Source of the DNA: Rhodoferax sp.
GTDB lineage: Bacteria > Pseudomonadota > Gammaproteobacteria > Burkholderiales > Burkholderiaceae_C
DNA length: 64,000 bases
Assembly (NCBI RefSeq): GCF_028689295.1
Contig: NZ_JAQTWL010000014.1
Location: 32,126 to 96,125, forward strand
Direction: 5' to 3'
The notes beneath the pieces were generated by a model, which was not told where the DNA came from, searched no databases, and worked only from the letters and a program-made list of their open reading frames with translations. The position numbers were made by a program, and so were the translations under genes. Each line of letters begins with the position of its first letter. Position 1 is the stretch's first letter. Positions 22,448 to 30,774 of this stretch are shown piece after piece.

Positions 22448-23908
22448 ATGATTTCACGCGAACCCACCCTTGAACGCTTAAGCGTTGCCAAATCCCTGCT
22501 GCTCACCCCTTTTGGGCTGGACGAATCGCACCTGGCCCGGGCGCTTGCCGAGATCAAGGCGCACAAGGTGGATGAGGCTGACCTGTACTTTCAATACACC
22601 CGCTCGGAGGGCTGGAGCCTGGAAGAAGGCATCGTCAAAACCGGTTCGTTTTCCATTGACCAGGGTGTGGGTGTTCGCGCTGTTAGTGGTGAAAAAACTG
22701 CCTTTGCCTATTCCGACGACATCTCGGAGGCCTCGTTGCTGGATGCCGCCCGCACGGTGCGCTCCATCTCGACAGTGGCCCAGTCCGGGCGCTTGAAGGT
22801 GGCGACCAAAAAAATTGCATCTTCGCGCTCCCTGTACAACGGACTGGACCCGATTGCCAGCCTGGACAGCACGGCCAAGGTCAAACTGCTGGAAAAAGTG
22901 GAGCAGTTGGCGCGCGCCAAGGATCCGCGCGTGGCGCAGGTCATGGCCGGTCTGGCTGCCGAATACGACGTGGTGCTGGTTGCGCGTGCCGACGGCACCC
23001 TGGCTGCCGACGTGAGACCGCTGGTGCGTTTGAGCGTGACCGTGATCACCGAACAAAAAGGCCGCCGTGAAGTCGGTTCGGCCGGTGGCGGCGGCCGTTT
23101 TGGCTTCGCCTATTTTGATGATGCGCTGATTGGCCAGTATGTCGATGAAGCTGTTTCGGCGGCGCTCACCAACTTGGAAGCGCGCCCGGCCCCGGCCGGT
23201 GAAATGACGGTGGTGCTAGGTTCTGGCTGGCCTGGCATATTGTTGCACGAAGCGATTGGCCATGGTTTGGAGGGTGACTTCAACCGCAAGGGGTCGAGCG
23301 CCTTCAGCGGCCGCATCGGCCAGCGCGTGGCGGCCAAGGGTGTCACAGTGCTGGACGACGGCACCATCAGCGACCGCCGTGGCTCGCTCAATGTTGACGA
23401 CGAGGGCAATGCCAGTGGCCGCAATGTGCTGATCGAGGACGGCATTCTCAAAGGCTACATCCAGGACGCCATGAATGCCCGCCTGATGGGGGTCAATCCG
23501 ACGGGTAACGGCCGCCGCGAGAGCTACGCTCATGTGCCGATTCCGCGCATGACCAACACCTATATGCTTGGCGGTGACAAGAGCCCGGAAGAAATTGTGG
23601 CCAGCATCAAAAAAGGCCTGTACGCCACCAACTTTGGCGGTGGCCAGGTGGACATCACTTCGGGAAAATTCGTCTTCTCGGCCAGCCAGGCCTACTGGGT
23701 TGAGAACGGTAGGATTCTGTACCCAGTTAAAGGCGCCACGCTGGTGGGCAGCGGGCCGGAAGTTCTCAAGCGCGTCAGCATGATCGGCAACGACATGAAG
23801 CTCGACAGCGGCGTCGGTACCTGTGGCAAGGAAGGCCAGAGCGTGCCGGTGGGTGTGGGTCAGCCCACGCTGCGGATTGATGGCCTGACGGTGGGCGGAA
23901 CGGCCTGA
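22448..23908 (+). CDS. tldD: Metalloprotease TldD
   Basis: 486 residues. LHEAIGHGLEGD (zinc motif HExxxH, His267 and His271) and the long glycine-rich C-terminus NTYMLGGDKSPEEIV ... GGGQVDITSGKFVFSASQAYWVENG are characteristic. TldD pairs with TldE/PmbA to degrade unfolded peptides and mature modified peptides such as microcin B17; the partner gene is not in the window. The first ATG (22448) gives the expected family length. No ribosome-binding site stands out. The gene ends 25 bp before the aromatic leader peptide of aroG. Confidence 0.95.
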   Translation: MISREPTLERLSVAKSLLLTPFGLDESHLARALAEIKAHKVDEADLYFQYTRSEGWSLEEGIVKTGSFSIDQGVGVRAVSGEKTAFAYSDDISEASLLDAARTVRSISTVAQSGRLKVATKKIASSRSLYNGLDPIASLDSTAKVKLLEKVEQLARAKDPRVAQVMAGLAAEYDVVLVARADGTLAADVRPLVRLSVTVITEQKGRREVGSAGGGGRFGFAYFDDALIGQYVDEAVSAALTNLEARPAPAGEMTVVLGSGWPGILLHEAIGHGLEGDFNRKGSSAFSGRIGQRVAAKGVTVLDDGTISDRRGSLNVDDEGNASGRNVLIEDGILKGYIQDAMNARLMGVNPTGNGRRESYAHVPIPRMTNTYMLGGDKSPEEIVASIKKGLYATNFGGGQVDITSGKFVFSASQAYWVENGRILYPVKGATLVGSGPEVLKRVSMIGNDMKLDSGVGTCGKEGQSVPVGVGQPTLRIDGLTVGGTA

Positions 23909-23933
23909 GGCAACTGTGCTACATTCCACACCC

Positions 23934-24002
23934 ATGAAGTCAGTTACTTTTTTCTTTGGCTATTTTTGGTTCTCAAGCGCCGCCGGCGGTAGAGAGTTCT
24001 GA
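23934..24002 (+). CDS. Aromatic leader peptide of the aroG attenuator
   Basis: A 22-codon open frame whose residues 6-13 read FFFGYFWF: five Phe, one Tyr and one Trp in eight codons, far beyond chance. It ends in TGA 31 bases before a strong terminator hairpin. This is the design of a transcription-attenuation leader: ribosomes stall on aromatic codons when Phe, Tyr or Trp-tRNA is scarce. No Shine-Dalgarno sequence is visible; a possible -10 TACATT at 23920-23925 would put the transcript start close to the ATG, so translation may be leaderless. Too short to be found by length-limited gene callers. Confidence 0.82.
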   Translation: MKSVTFFFGYFWFSSAAGGREF

Positions 24003-24063
24003 ACGTAGCTGATCCAAACGTCCTGATCTCCCAAAAACCGCCGGCAACCCCGGCGGTTTTTTT
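23982..24063 (+). promoter_or_regulatory. aroG: Transcription attenuator: antiterminator and terminator before aroG
   Basis: The terminator is AAAAACCGCCGG (24033-24044) pairing with CCGGCGG at 24050-24056, followed by seven T. The competing antiterminator pairs GCCGGCGGT (23982-23990, inside the leader frame) perfectly with ACCGCCGGC (24037-24045), which would sequester the left arm of the terminator. The aromatic codon run ends at 23972, just upstream of the antiterminator strand, so ribosome stalling there would leave that strand free. Sequence supports a Phe/Tyr/Trp-responsive attenuator controlling DAHP synthase. Confidence 0.82.
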
Positions 24064-24100
24064 ATGCGTTTTTGTTTTCAACCCTGTGAGAAAGCTTTTC

Positions 24101-25243
24101 ATGACTGCCAAAGCCACTGTTGTCGCTGTTCAAGATGCCTGGGGCACCAATGCGCTGAGCCCCGCCACTGACCGCACCGGTCAGACCGATAACCAACGCA
24201 TCAAGGACATCACCGTGCTACCACCGCCAGAGCATCTGATCCGTTTTTTCCCGATCCAGGGCACTCCGGTTGAGAAGATGATCAGCGTTACCCGGCACAA
24301 CATCCACCAGATCATCGCGGGCAAGGACGACCGCTTGCTCGTCATTATCGGCCCGTGCTCGATCCACGATCCGGCGGCGGCCATCGAGTACGCCCGCCGC
24401 CTCAAGGAGCAGCGTGACAAATACGCCGACACGCTGGAAATTGTGATGCGGGTGTATTTTGAGAAGCCACGCACCACGGTCGGCTGGAAAGGCCTCATCA
24501 ATGATCCGTATCTGGACGAGTCGTTCCGCATCGACGAAGGCCTGCGCATTGCCCGGCAACTGCTGATCGAGATCAACCGGCTGGGTTTGCCCGCTGGCAG
24601 CGAATTCCTGGATGTGATCTCGCCTCAATACCTGGGTGATCTGATTTCCTGGGGCGCCATTGGCGCCCGCACCACCGAGAGCCAAGTGCACAGAGAACTC
24701 GCTTCCGGCCTGTCGGCACCGATCGGCTTCAAGAACGGCACCGATGGCAACATCAAAATCGCCACCGACGCGATTCAGGCTGCAGCCGGTGGTCACCACT
24801 TTTTGTCGGTGCACAAAAGTGGCCGGGTGGCGATTGTGCAAACCAACGGCAACAAGGATTGCCATGTGATTTTGCGCGGCGGCAAGGCGCCCAACTACGA
24901 CGCAGCCAACGTGGCGGCGGCTTGCGCCGAACTGGAGAAAGCTAGGCTGTCTGCGACCCTGATGGTGGACTGCAGCCACGCCAACAGCAGCAAGCAGCAT
25001 GAAAAACAGCTCGATGTGGCGCGCAACATTGCCACCCAGATTGCGACGGGCTCGCATCAGGTGTTTGGCGTCATGGTAGAGAGCCATCTCAACGCGGGCG
25101 CACAGAAGTTCACGCCGGGCAAAGACAAGGCCGACAAGCTCGAATACGGCAAGAGCATCACTGATGCTTGTCTGGGCTGGGACGATTCGCTGGCATGCTT
25201 GGATGCTCTGTCACAGGCGGTGTTGGCACGACGCGGGCGTTAA
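24101..25243 (+). CDS. aroG: 3-deoxy-7-phosphoheptulonate (DAHP) synthase, type I
   Basis: 380 residues. It condenses PEP and erythrose-4-phosphate, the entry step of the shikimate pathway. Seen: VIIGPCSIHDP with the metal Cys, RVYFEKPRTTVGWKGLINDP, PIGFKNGTDGN, the DCSHANSSK motif with metal His and VMVESHLNAG. I use ATG 24101; an in-frame GTG at 24086 would add five residues. Expression is predicted to be controlled by the leader-peptide attenuator directly upstream. The isozyme class (Phe-, Tyr- or Trp-sensitive) cannot be read from the sequence; the mixed-aromatic leader suggests general aromatic control. Confidence 0.95.
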   Translation: MTAKATVVAVQDAWGTNALSPATDRTGQTDNQRIKDITVLPPPEHLIRFFPIQGTPVEKMISVTRHNIHQIIAGKDDRLLVIIGPCSIHDPAAAIEYARRLKEQRDKYADTLEIVMRVYFEKPRTTVGWKGLINDPYLDESFRIDEGLRIARQLLIEINRLGLPAGSEFLDVISPQYLGDLISWGAIGARTTESQVHRELASGLSAPIGFKNGTDGNIKIATDAIQAAAGGHHFLSVHKSGRVAIVQTNGNKDCHVILRGGKAPNYDAANVAAACAELEKARLSATLMVDCSHANSSKQHEKQLDVARNIATQIATGSHQVFGVMVESHLNAGAQKFTPGKDKADKLEYGKSITDACLGWDDSLACLDALSQAVLARRGR

Positions 25244-25248
25244 GTAAA

Positions 25249-25267
25249 CAGAGGTCTTTGGCCTCTG
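25249..25267. other. Small hairpin between convergent aroG and mpl
   Basis: CAGAGG (25249-25254) pairs with CCTCTG (25262-25267) over a seven-base loop. There is no T-run on either side, so terminator function for aroG or mpl is only suggested by position in the 48-bp convergent gap. Confidence 0.3.
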
Positions 25268-25291
25268 AAACCGTCTGAAAAGCGCTTGCGG

Positions 25292-26692
25292 CTATTTGTT
25301 TTGTAGCGCCTGCAACAGCTTGGCATGGACCCCGCCAAAACTGCCATTGCTCATGCACAGGATGTGGTCGCCGCCACGGGCCGCCCGGCTGACCTGCGCC
25401 ACCAGCGCCTCGATGTTGTCCATCACCATCGCGCGCCCGGCCATGGGCGCCAGCGCTTCGGTGGCATCCCAACCCAAGCCGCCGCTGTGGCAAAAAGCCA
25501 GGTCGGCGTTTTCCAGGCTCCACGGTAGTTGCGCTTTCATGGTGCCGAGTTTCATGGTGTTGGAGCGCGGCTCGAATACCGCCAGGATACGTTCGCCCGC
25601 CGTAAGCGTGCGGCGCAGACCATCGACCGTGGTGCGAATGGCAGTGGGGTGGTGGGCAAAGTCGTCATAAACCGTGATGTTGCCGCTGGCGGTCTTGACG
25701 GTACCGCGCAGTTCCATGCGCCGTTTCACGTTCTCGAAGCCGCCGAGTGCCTGTGTTGCCATCTTTGGAGAAACGCCGACATGTTCGGCAGCGGCGATGG
25801 CGGCCAGCGCGTTGAGCTGGTTGTGGATGCCGGTCAATGACCAGGTCACGCGACCGACCACCTGGCCTTGTTGCAGGACATCAAAATTGCTCGCCTCGCC
25901 CTGTGCCGTGAAGTCGCTGACCGCCGCGCCGAAGCTGCGCACTTCACTCCAGCAACCCATGTGCAGCACGTTCGCCAGGCTTTCCTCCAGCCCATTGACC
26001 ACAATTCGGCCGCTGCCGTGTGCGCCGGTGCCAGGCACGGTGCGAATCAGGTGATGAAACTGGCGCTCGATAGCCGCCAGATCGTCAAAAATGTCGGCGT
26101 GATCGAACTCCAGATTGTTCAAAACGGCAGTGCGCGGCCGGTAATGCACGAACTTGCTGCGTTTGTCAAAAAAAGCGGTGTCGTATTCATCGGCCTCGAT
26201 GACAAAGGCCTTGCCCTGGCCTAGCCGGGCCGAGACACCAAAGTTGAGCGGCACGCCACCGACCAGAAAGCCGGGCTGGAGGCCGGCGGCCTCCAGTAGC
26301 CAGCTGGTCATGGCCGTGGTTGTGGTTTTTCCATGGGTGCCGGCAATGGCGATCACATGGCGGCCTTGCAGCACATGCTCCGCCAGCCACTGCGGTCCGC
26401 TGGTATAGGGCAGGCCGGCGTCGAGAATGGCTTCCATCAAGGGGAATTTGGCTGCGCCATCGCTCAGGTGCGCACGGCTGACCACATTGCCAACGACAAA
26501 CATGTCGGGTTTGAGTGCCAGTTGATCGGCGCCATAGCCCTCTAACAGTTCAATGCCAAGGGCGCGCAGCTGGTCGCTCATGGGCGGGTAAACACCTGCG
26601 TCGCAGCCGGTCACCTTGTGGCCCGCTTCGCGCGCCAAAGCGGCAACTCCTCCCATGAAGGTGCCGCAAATGCCAAGGATGTGAATGTGCAT
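25292..26692 (-). CDS. mpl: UDP-N-acetylmuramate:L-alanyl-gamma-D-glutamyl-meso-diaminopimelate ligase Mpl
   Basis: 466 residues of the Mur ligase family. MHIHILGICGTFMGGVAALA is the Mpl N-terminus, which distinguishes it from MurC; the P-loop is GTHGKTTTTAMTSWLLE, with the substrate motif NLEFDHADIFDDLAAIERQFH. FAHHPTAIRTTVDGLR and FEPRSNTMKLG are in the C-terminal domain. Mpl attaches recovered tripeptide to UDP-MurNAc in peptidoglycan recycling, complementing AmpD and AnmK found elsewhere in the window. Convergent with aroG and divergent from the next conserved gene. Confidence 0.95.
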   Translation of the reverse strand: MHIHILGICGTFMGGVAALAREAGHKVTGCDAGVYPPMSDQLRALGIELLEGYGADQLALKPDMFVVGNVVSRAHLSDGAAKFPLMEAILDAGLPYTSGPQWLAEHVLQGRHVIAIAGTHGKTTTTAMTSWLLEAAGLQPGFLVGGVPLNFGVSARLGQGKAFVIEADEYDTAFFDKRSKFVHYRPRTAVLNNLEFDHADIFDDLAAIERQFHHLIRTVPGTGAHGSGRIVVNGLEESLANVLHMGCWSEVRSFGAAVSDFTAQGEASNFDVLQQGQVVGRVTWSLTGIHNQLNALAAIAAAEHVGVSPKMATQALGGFENVKRRMELRGTVKTASGNITVYDDFAHHPTAIRTTVDGLRRTLTAGERILAVFEPRSNTMKLGTMKAQLPWSLENADLAFCHSGGLGWDATEALAPMAGRAMVMDNIEALVAQVSRAARGGDHILCMSNGSFGGVHAKLLQALQNK

Positions 26693-26781
26693 GCGTTGAT
26701 TTTAGGCGGGTCGGCAAGTCGCTGCGGGTGGATTCACTAGGCATGCCAGGTGAAGGTGATTCAGGGCAAAATGCAACTTGT

Positions 26782-27375
26782 ATGACCGATGAACAACACG
26801 AGATCGCTGCCCAAGCTGCGCGCTGGGTGGTGGAAGAAGGCCTGGAGTATGGTGCTGCCAAACGTCGCGCAGCCAAGCTGTTGGGGTTGAGCGGGCGCGG
26901 CGCGCTGCCTTCCAATGAGCTATTGGAGGAGGTGGTGAGGGATTACATCGCGGTGTTTTGCGCGGACACCCAGCCGTTGGAACTGATGGCGCTAAGGCGC
27001 CTGGCGCTGATCTGGATGGAGCGCTTGAGCGAATTCCGGCCCCATCTTGGGGGCGCGGTCTGGCACGGTACCGCCACTAAAAACTCGGATATCTATTTGC
27101 AGTTGTTTTGTGACGATAGCAAGTCGGCCGAAATTGCATTGATAGACCAGAATGTGCGGTATGTGCCGCGCACGGTCACGGGTTTTACCGGCGAGTCGGT
27201 AGAGGCCTTAAGCGTGCATGCTTTTTGTGCTGAATTGAACCAGGATATTGGGGTGCATTTGATGATTTATGACTTTGATGATGTGCGCGGCGCGCTAAGA
27301 GTGGATGCCCATGGGCGGTCGCCGCGCGGCGATACCCGTGCCTTGCGGCGTTTGTTATTCCAGGAGTCCTCTTGA
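26782..27375 (+). CDS. Conserved protein of unknown function
   Basis: 197 residues from ATG 26782; GTG 26728 and ATG 26743 upstream are in frame but would add an unlikely leader. The N-terminal part is a small helical region (EQHEIAAQAARWVVEEGLEYGAAKRRAAKLLGL). The second half has a GTATKNSDIYLQLF strand and EIALIDQNVRYVPRTV, loosely recalling a nucleotidyltransferase-like fold (GSx..SDI) without clear catalytic residues. I do not recognise a functional family. The gene sits head-to-head with mpl and its stop overlaps the TTG start of the TlpA-like gene, so it is co-translated with that gene. A link to wall recycling is only positional. Confidence 0.75.
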   Translation: MTDEQHEIAAQAARWVVEEGLEYGAAKRRAAKLLGLSGRGALPSNELLEEVVRDYIAVFCADTQPLELMALRRLALIWMERLSEFRPHLGGAVWHGTATKNSDIYLQLFCDDSKSAEIALIDQNVRYVPRTVTGFTGESVEALSVHAFCAELNQDIGVHLMIYDFDDVRGALRVDAHGRSPRGDTRALRRLLFQESS

Positions 27376-27905
27376 GCTCATCCCGGCGCGGCTGGTTGGC
27401 GGCTGCGGCGGGCATGGGGCTGGCTGGTGTCGGCGCTGGCCTGGCTTGGCGCACCTCCAGGCGCCAGGCACAATCCCTGTCAGAGGCGGAGCACATCTTT
27501 TGGCAGCATCAATTTGCCCAGTTGGACGGCGTCATGCTGGCTGCGAGCGCATTCAAAGGCAAGCCCCTGCTGCTGAATTTCTGGGCCACATGGTGCCCGC
27601 CTTGCATCGAAGAGTTGCCGTTAATTGACAGCTTTTTTCTTCAAAATAAATCAAAAGGCTGGCAAGTGCTGGCATTGGCGGTGGATCAAGCCGTTCCCGT
27701 ATCGCGTTTTCTGATGCAATCTCCGCTGTCTTTTCAGGTGGCTTTGGCAGGGTTTCCCGGAATCGAGGTCAGCAAGTCGCTCGGAAATGTCACTGGTGCT
27801 TTGCCCTTTACCGTGGTATTTTCTTCTGTCGGCAACGTGTTGCACCGTAAAATGGGCAAGCTGACAGGCGATGACCTACGCACCTGGGAGCGCTTGTCAG
27901 TTTGA
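27372..27905 (+). CDS. TlpA/ResA-like thioredoxin-family protein, membrane-anchored
   Basis: 177 residues. An N-terminal segment RRGWLAAAAGMGLAGVGAGLAW with a twin-Arg-like start acts as signal or anchor, followed by a thioredoxin fold with LLNFWATWCPPCIEELPLID (active-site WCPPC) and a cis-Pro TGALPFTVVF. It is expected to face the periplasm and reduce or exchange disulfides, for example in cytochrome c maturation. The start is the TTG at 27372, overlapping the previous TGA, with AGGAG at 27362-27366. No partner cytochrome gene is adjacent; the ccsA-like gene lies at 41031-41834. Confidence 0.85.
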   Translation: MSSSRRGWLAAAAGMGLAGVGAGLAWRTSRRQAQSLSEAEHIFWQHQFAQLDGVMLAASAFKGKPLLLNFWATWCPPCIEELPLIDSFFLQNKSKGWQVLALAVDQAVPVSRFLMQSPLSFQVALAGFPGIEVSKSLGNVTGALPFTVVFSSVGNVLHRKMGKLTGDDLRTWERLSV

Positions 27906-28028
27906 ATGATTTATTAAAGAAAATATAAAATAAAGCATAGTTAGCTTGTTTTAATGAAAATTATTGTGATTTCATTCAAATCCAAGTGAATTTCAGTTGA
28001 CTGTTACTTCCCTTTCGTTGGAGACCCC
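27906..28028 (+). promoter_or_regulatory. accB: A/T-rich region upstream of accB
   Basis: 123 bp, strikingly A/T-rich at 27906-27985 in contrast to its surroundings, presumably holding the accBC promoter. TATAAA at about 27924 and TTGACT near 27997 occur but do not form a well-spaced promoter pair. GGAG at 28020-28023 is a good ribosome-binding site for accB. Confidence 0.4.
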
Positions 28029-28475
28029 ATGGACCTCAGAAAACTCAAAACCTTGATCGATCTGGTATCGGAATCAAACGTCTCCGAACTAGAAATCACC
28101 GAAGCTGAAGGCAAGATCCGCATCGTCAAAGGCGGTGGTGCGATGGTCCAGAACTTCATGCCCGTGAGCCAGTCGGTGCCCCATGCGCAGCCGGTTGCGC
28201 AGGCTGCTGCTGCCGTCGTGGCTGTGGCACCGGTCGAGACGGGGCATACCGTCAAGTCGCCAATGGTTGGCACGTTTTATCGGTCAGCCTCTCCGGGCGC
28301 CAAGTCTTTTGTTGAAATCGGCGATGTTGTCAACGAGGGCGACACCCTGTGCATCATTGAGGCCATGAAAATACTGAACGAAATCGAGTGCGACAAGGCT
28401 GGCACGGTACGAAAAATCTTGGCCGACAACGGGCAGGCCGTGGAATACGGCCAGCCTTTGTTCATCATCGACTAA
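28029..28475 (+). CDS. accB: Biotin carboxyl carrier protein of acetyl-CoA carboxylase
   Basis: 148 residues. [23 protein letters not shown] is the typical N-terminus, followed by a short Ala/Val/Pro-rich linker (about residues 50-75) and the biotinyl domain with [13 protein letters not shown], where the Lys of EAMK is biotinylated. It carries CO2 between the AccC and AccAD sites in the first step of fatty-acid synthesis. The first gene of an operon with accC 15 bp downstream and prmA after it. Confidence 0.97.
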   Translation: MDLRKLKTLIDLVSESNVSELEITEAEGKIRIVKGGGAMVQNFMPVSQSVPHAQPVAQAAAAVVAVAPVETGHTVKSPMVGTFYRSASPGAKSFVEIGDVVNEGDTLCIIEAMKILNEIECDKAGTVRKILADNGQAVEYGQPLFIID

Positions 28476-28490
28476 GCTCAGGCGCCATCC

Positions 28491-29840
28491 ATGTTTAAAA
28501 AAATTCTGGTTGCCAATCGTGGCGAAATTGCCTTGCGGATCCAGCGCGCCTGCCGTGAGCTGGGAGTCAGAGCCGTCATGGTGTACTCGGAGGCTGATCG
28601 CGAGGCTAAGTACGTCAAGCTGGCGGAAGAGGCGGTGTGCATCGGGCCGGCTTCCTCGGCTTTGAGCTACCTTAACATGCCAGCCATTATTTCGGCCGCC
28701 GAGGTGACTGACGCCGAGGCCATTCACCCGGGCTACGGATTTTTGAGCGAAAACGCGGACTTTGCCGAGCGGGTCGAGCGCAGTGGCTTCCAGTTTATCG
28801 GCCCCACGCCGGAGTCGATCCGCATCATGGGTGACAAGGTGTCGGCCAAGCAGGCCATGATCAAGGCAGGCGTGCCCTGTGTGCCGGGCTCGGAGGGAGA
28901 GTTGCCCGACGATCCGGTGCAGGTCAAACGCATTGCCAAAATGGTCGGGTATCCCGTCATCATCAAGGCCGCAGGGGGCGGCGGCGGTCGTGGCATGCGC
29001 GTGGTGCACACCGAGGCGGCGCTGATCAATGCGGTGGCCATGACAAAAAACGAAGCGGGTGCCGCCTTTGGCAACCCGGCGGTGTATCTGGAAAAGTTTT
29101 TGCAGAATCCACGCCATGTTGAAATCCAGATCCTGGCGGACAAATACAAGAATGCGGTGTATCTGGGTGAACGCGATTGCTCCATGCAGCGTCGCCACCA
29201 GAAGGTCATCGAAGAGGCGCCCGCACCCGGCATTCCCCGCAAGCTGATTGAGCGTGTGGGAGACCGTTGCGTGGCGGCCTGCAAAAAGATCGGTTACCGG
29301 GGTGCCGGCACGTTTGAGTTTTTGTACGAAGACGGCAATTTTTATTTCATCGAGATGAACACGCGGGTGCAAGTGGAACATCCTGTAACCGAGATGACCA
29401 CCGGCATTGACATTGTCAAGACCCAGATCATGGTCGCGGCAGGTGAGAAGCTGCCGTTCACGCAGCGCCAGATCCAGATTCGTGGTCACGCCATTGAGTG
29501 CCGACTGAACGCCGAAGACGCTTACAAGTGCATTCCCTCACCCGGGCGTATCACCATGTGGCATCCGCCGGGCGGCCCGGGTGTGCGGGTGGATTCGCAC
29601 GTCTATACCAATTATTTTGTGCCCCCAAATTACGATTCGATGATCGGCAAGATCATCGTGCATGGCGATACCCGCGAGCAGGCCTTGGCGCGCATGCGCA
29701 CCGCTTTGGGCGAAACGGTGATCGAGGGCATCAACACCAATGTGGCCCTGCACCGTGAGTTGATGGTCGATGCCAAATTCATGGAAGGCGGCACCAATAT
29801 CCATTATCTTGAGGGTTGGCTTGCTGACCATGTACGCTGA
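28491..29840 (+). CDS. accC: Biotin carboxylase subunit of acetyl-CoA carboxylase
   Basis: 449 residues, the standard length. ATP-grasp motifs are intact: [45 protein letters not shown] (glycine-rich ATP loop), [20 protein letters not shown] and [14 protein letters not shown] with catalytic Glu/Arg. Carboxylates the biotin of AccB using ATP and bicarbonate. Co-transcribed with accB; prmA follows 12 bp later. No anomalies. Confidence 0.98.
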   Translation: MFKKILVANRGEIALRIQRACRELGVRAVMVYSEADREAKYVKLAEEAVCIGPASSALSYLNMPAIISAAEVTDAEAIHPGYGFLSENADFAERVERSGFQFIGPTPESIRIMGDKVSAKQAMIKAGVPCVPGSEGELPDDPVQVKRIAKMVGYPVIIKAAGGGGGRGMRVVHTEAALINAVAMTKNEAGAAFGNPAVYLEKFLQNPRHVEIQILADKYKNAVYLGERDCSMQRRHQKVIEEAPAPGIPRKLIERVGDRCVAACKKIGYRGAGTFEFLYEDGNFYFIEMNTRVQVEHPVTEMTTGIDIVKTQIMVAAGEKLPFTQRQIQIRGHAIECRLNAEDAYKCIPSPGRITMWHPPGGPGVRVDSHVYTNYFVPPNYDSMIGKIIVHGDTREQALARMRTALGETVIEGINTNVALHRELMVDAKFMEGGTNIHYLEGWLADHVR

Positions 29841-29852
29841 GCCTGGGCTGTG

Positions 29853-30737
29853 ATGTTTGAACTACGATTGATGTGCCCCGAGCACCAGGTTGAAGCGCTG
29901 AGCGAAGCGCTTGACGCGCTCGATGCCCTGAGCGTCAGCGTGGAAGATGCCGATGCCCAGACCGATGCCGAGCAGGCGCTATTTGGCGAGCCGGGCATGC
30001 CACCCCCCAAAGAGGGCTGGCAACGCTCCAGGGTGCTCGCCTTGTATGACAGCCGTGAACAAGCCACTGACGCGCTGGCGTTGTTACAGGCGCAGGATTT
30101 CTTTGCCGAATGCGAGGTGTTGGGTTTGCCGGAGGTGCCTGAACAGGACTGGGTGCGTTTGACGCAATCACAGTTTGCCCCGGTGGAGATCACGCCAGAA
30201 TTCTGGATTGTGCCAACCTGGCATGAGCCGCCTGCACAGGCGCGTATCGTGATCCGTCTGGACCCCGGTCTGGCCTTTGGCACCGGCACCCATCCCACCA
30301 CGCGCATGTGCTTGCGCTGGATTGCCAGTCATGGCAGTGCCGCCCTTAACCGGGTGTTGGACTACGGCTGTGGTTCCGGCATCCTGGCCATTGGTGCGGC
30401 CAAGTTTGGCGCCGCGGACATCGATGCGGTGGACATCGACCCGGCGGCAGTCGAGTCCACGCTGCTCAACGCCCAAGCCAACCATGTGCTTGTGCGCGCC
30501 GGTTTGCCAGAAAGCGCCAGCGGCGTTTATCAGGCCGTGCTGGCCAATATCCTGGCAACGCCCTTGAAGGTGCTGGCACCGCTGCTGTGGTCGCGCGTGG
30601 CGCCTGGTGGGGCGCTGGTGCTGGCAGGTATTTTGGAGCGTCAGGCCGAAGAACTGCAGGCTGCCTACGCGCCCTACTGCAAGCTGACGGTGGCCGATAC
30701 CGAGGACGGCTGGATATTGATGACTGCGATGCGTTGA
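29853..30737 (+). CDS. prmA: Ribosomal protein L11 methyltransferase
   Basis: 294 residues. A small N-terminal substrate-recognition domain is followed by a SAM domain: LDPGLAFGTGTHPTTRMCL, RVLDYGCGSGILAIGAAKFGA and VLANILATPL, all characteristic of PrmA. It trimethylates lysines of L11. The ATG at 29853 is preferred over the adjacent GTG (29850). Third gene in the accB-accC-prmA-DUF3426 series, an arrangement common in betaproteobacteria. Confidence 0.95.
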   Translation: MFELRLMCPEHQVEALSEALDALDALSVSVEDADAQTDAEQALFGEPGMPPPKEGWQRSRVLALYDSREQATDALALLQAQDFFAECEVLGLPEVPEQDWVRLTQSQFAPVEITPEFWIVPTWHEPPAQARIVIRLDPGLAFGTGTHPTTRMCLRWIASHGSAALNRVLDYGCGSGILAIGAAKFGAADIDAVDIDPAAVESTLLNAQANHVLVRAGLPESASGVYQAVLANILATPLKVLAPLLWSRVAPGGALVLAGILERQAEELQAAYAPYCKLTVADTEDGWILMTAMR

Positions 30738-30774
30738 GGCCGACTGGCCGAACGGCTGATAAATTTCAACTGCC

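Noticed and set aside
21147..22457. A 436-residue minus-strand frame opposite rodA
   Set aside because: Gln/His-rich mirror of membrane-protein codons; rodA is complete on the plus strand.
25249..25267. Rho-independent terminator between aroG and mpl
   Set aside because: The hairpin has no T-run on either strand; kept only as a weak hairpin.
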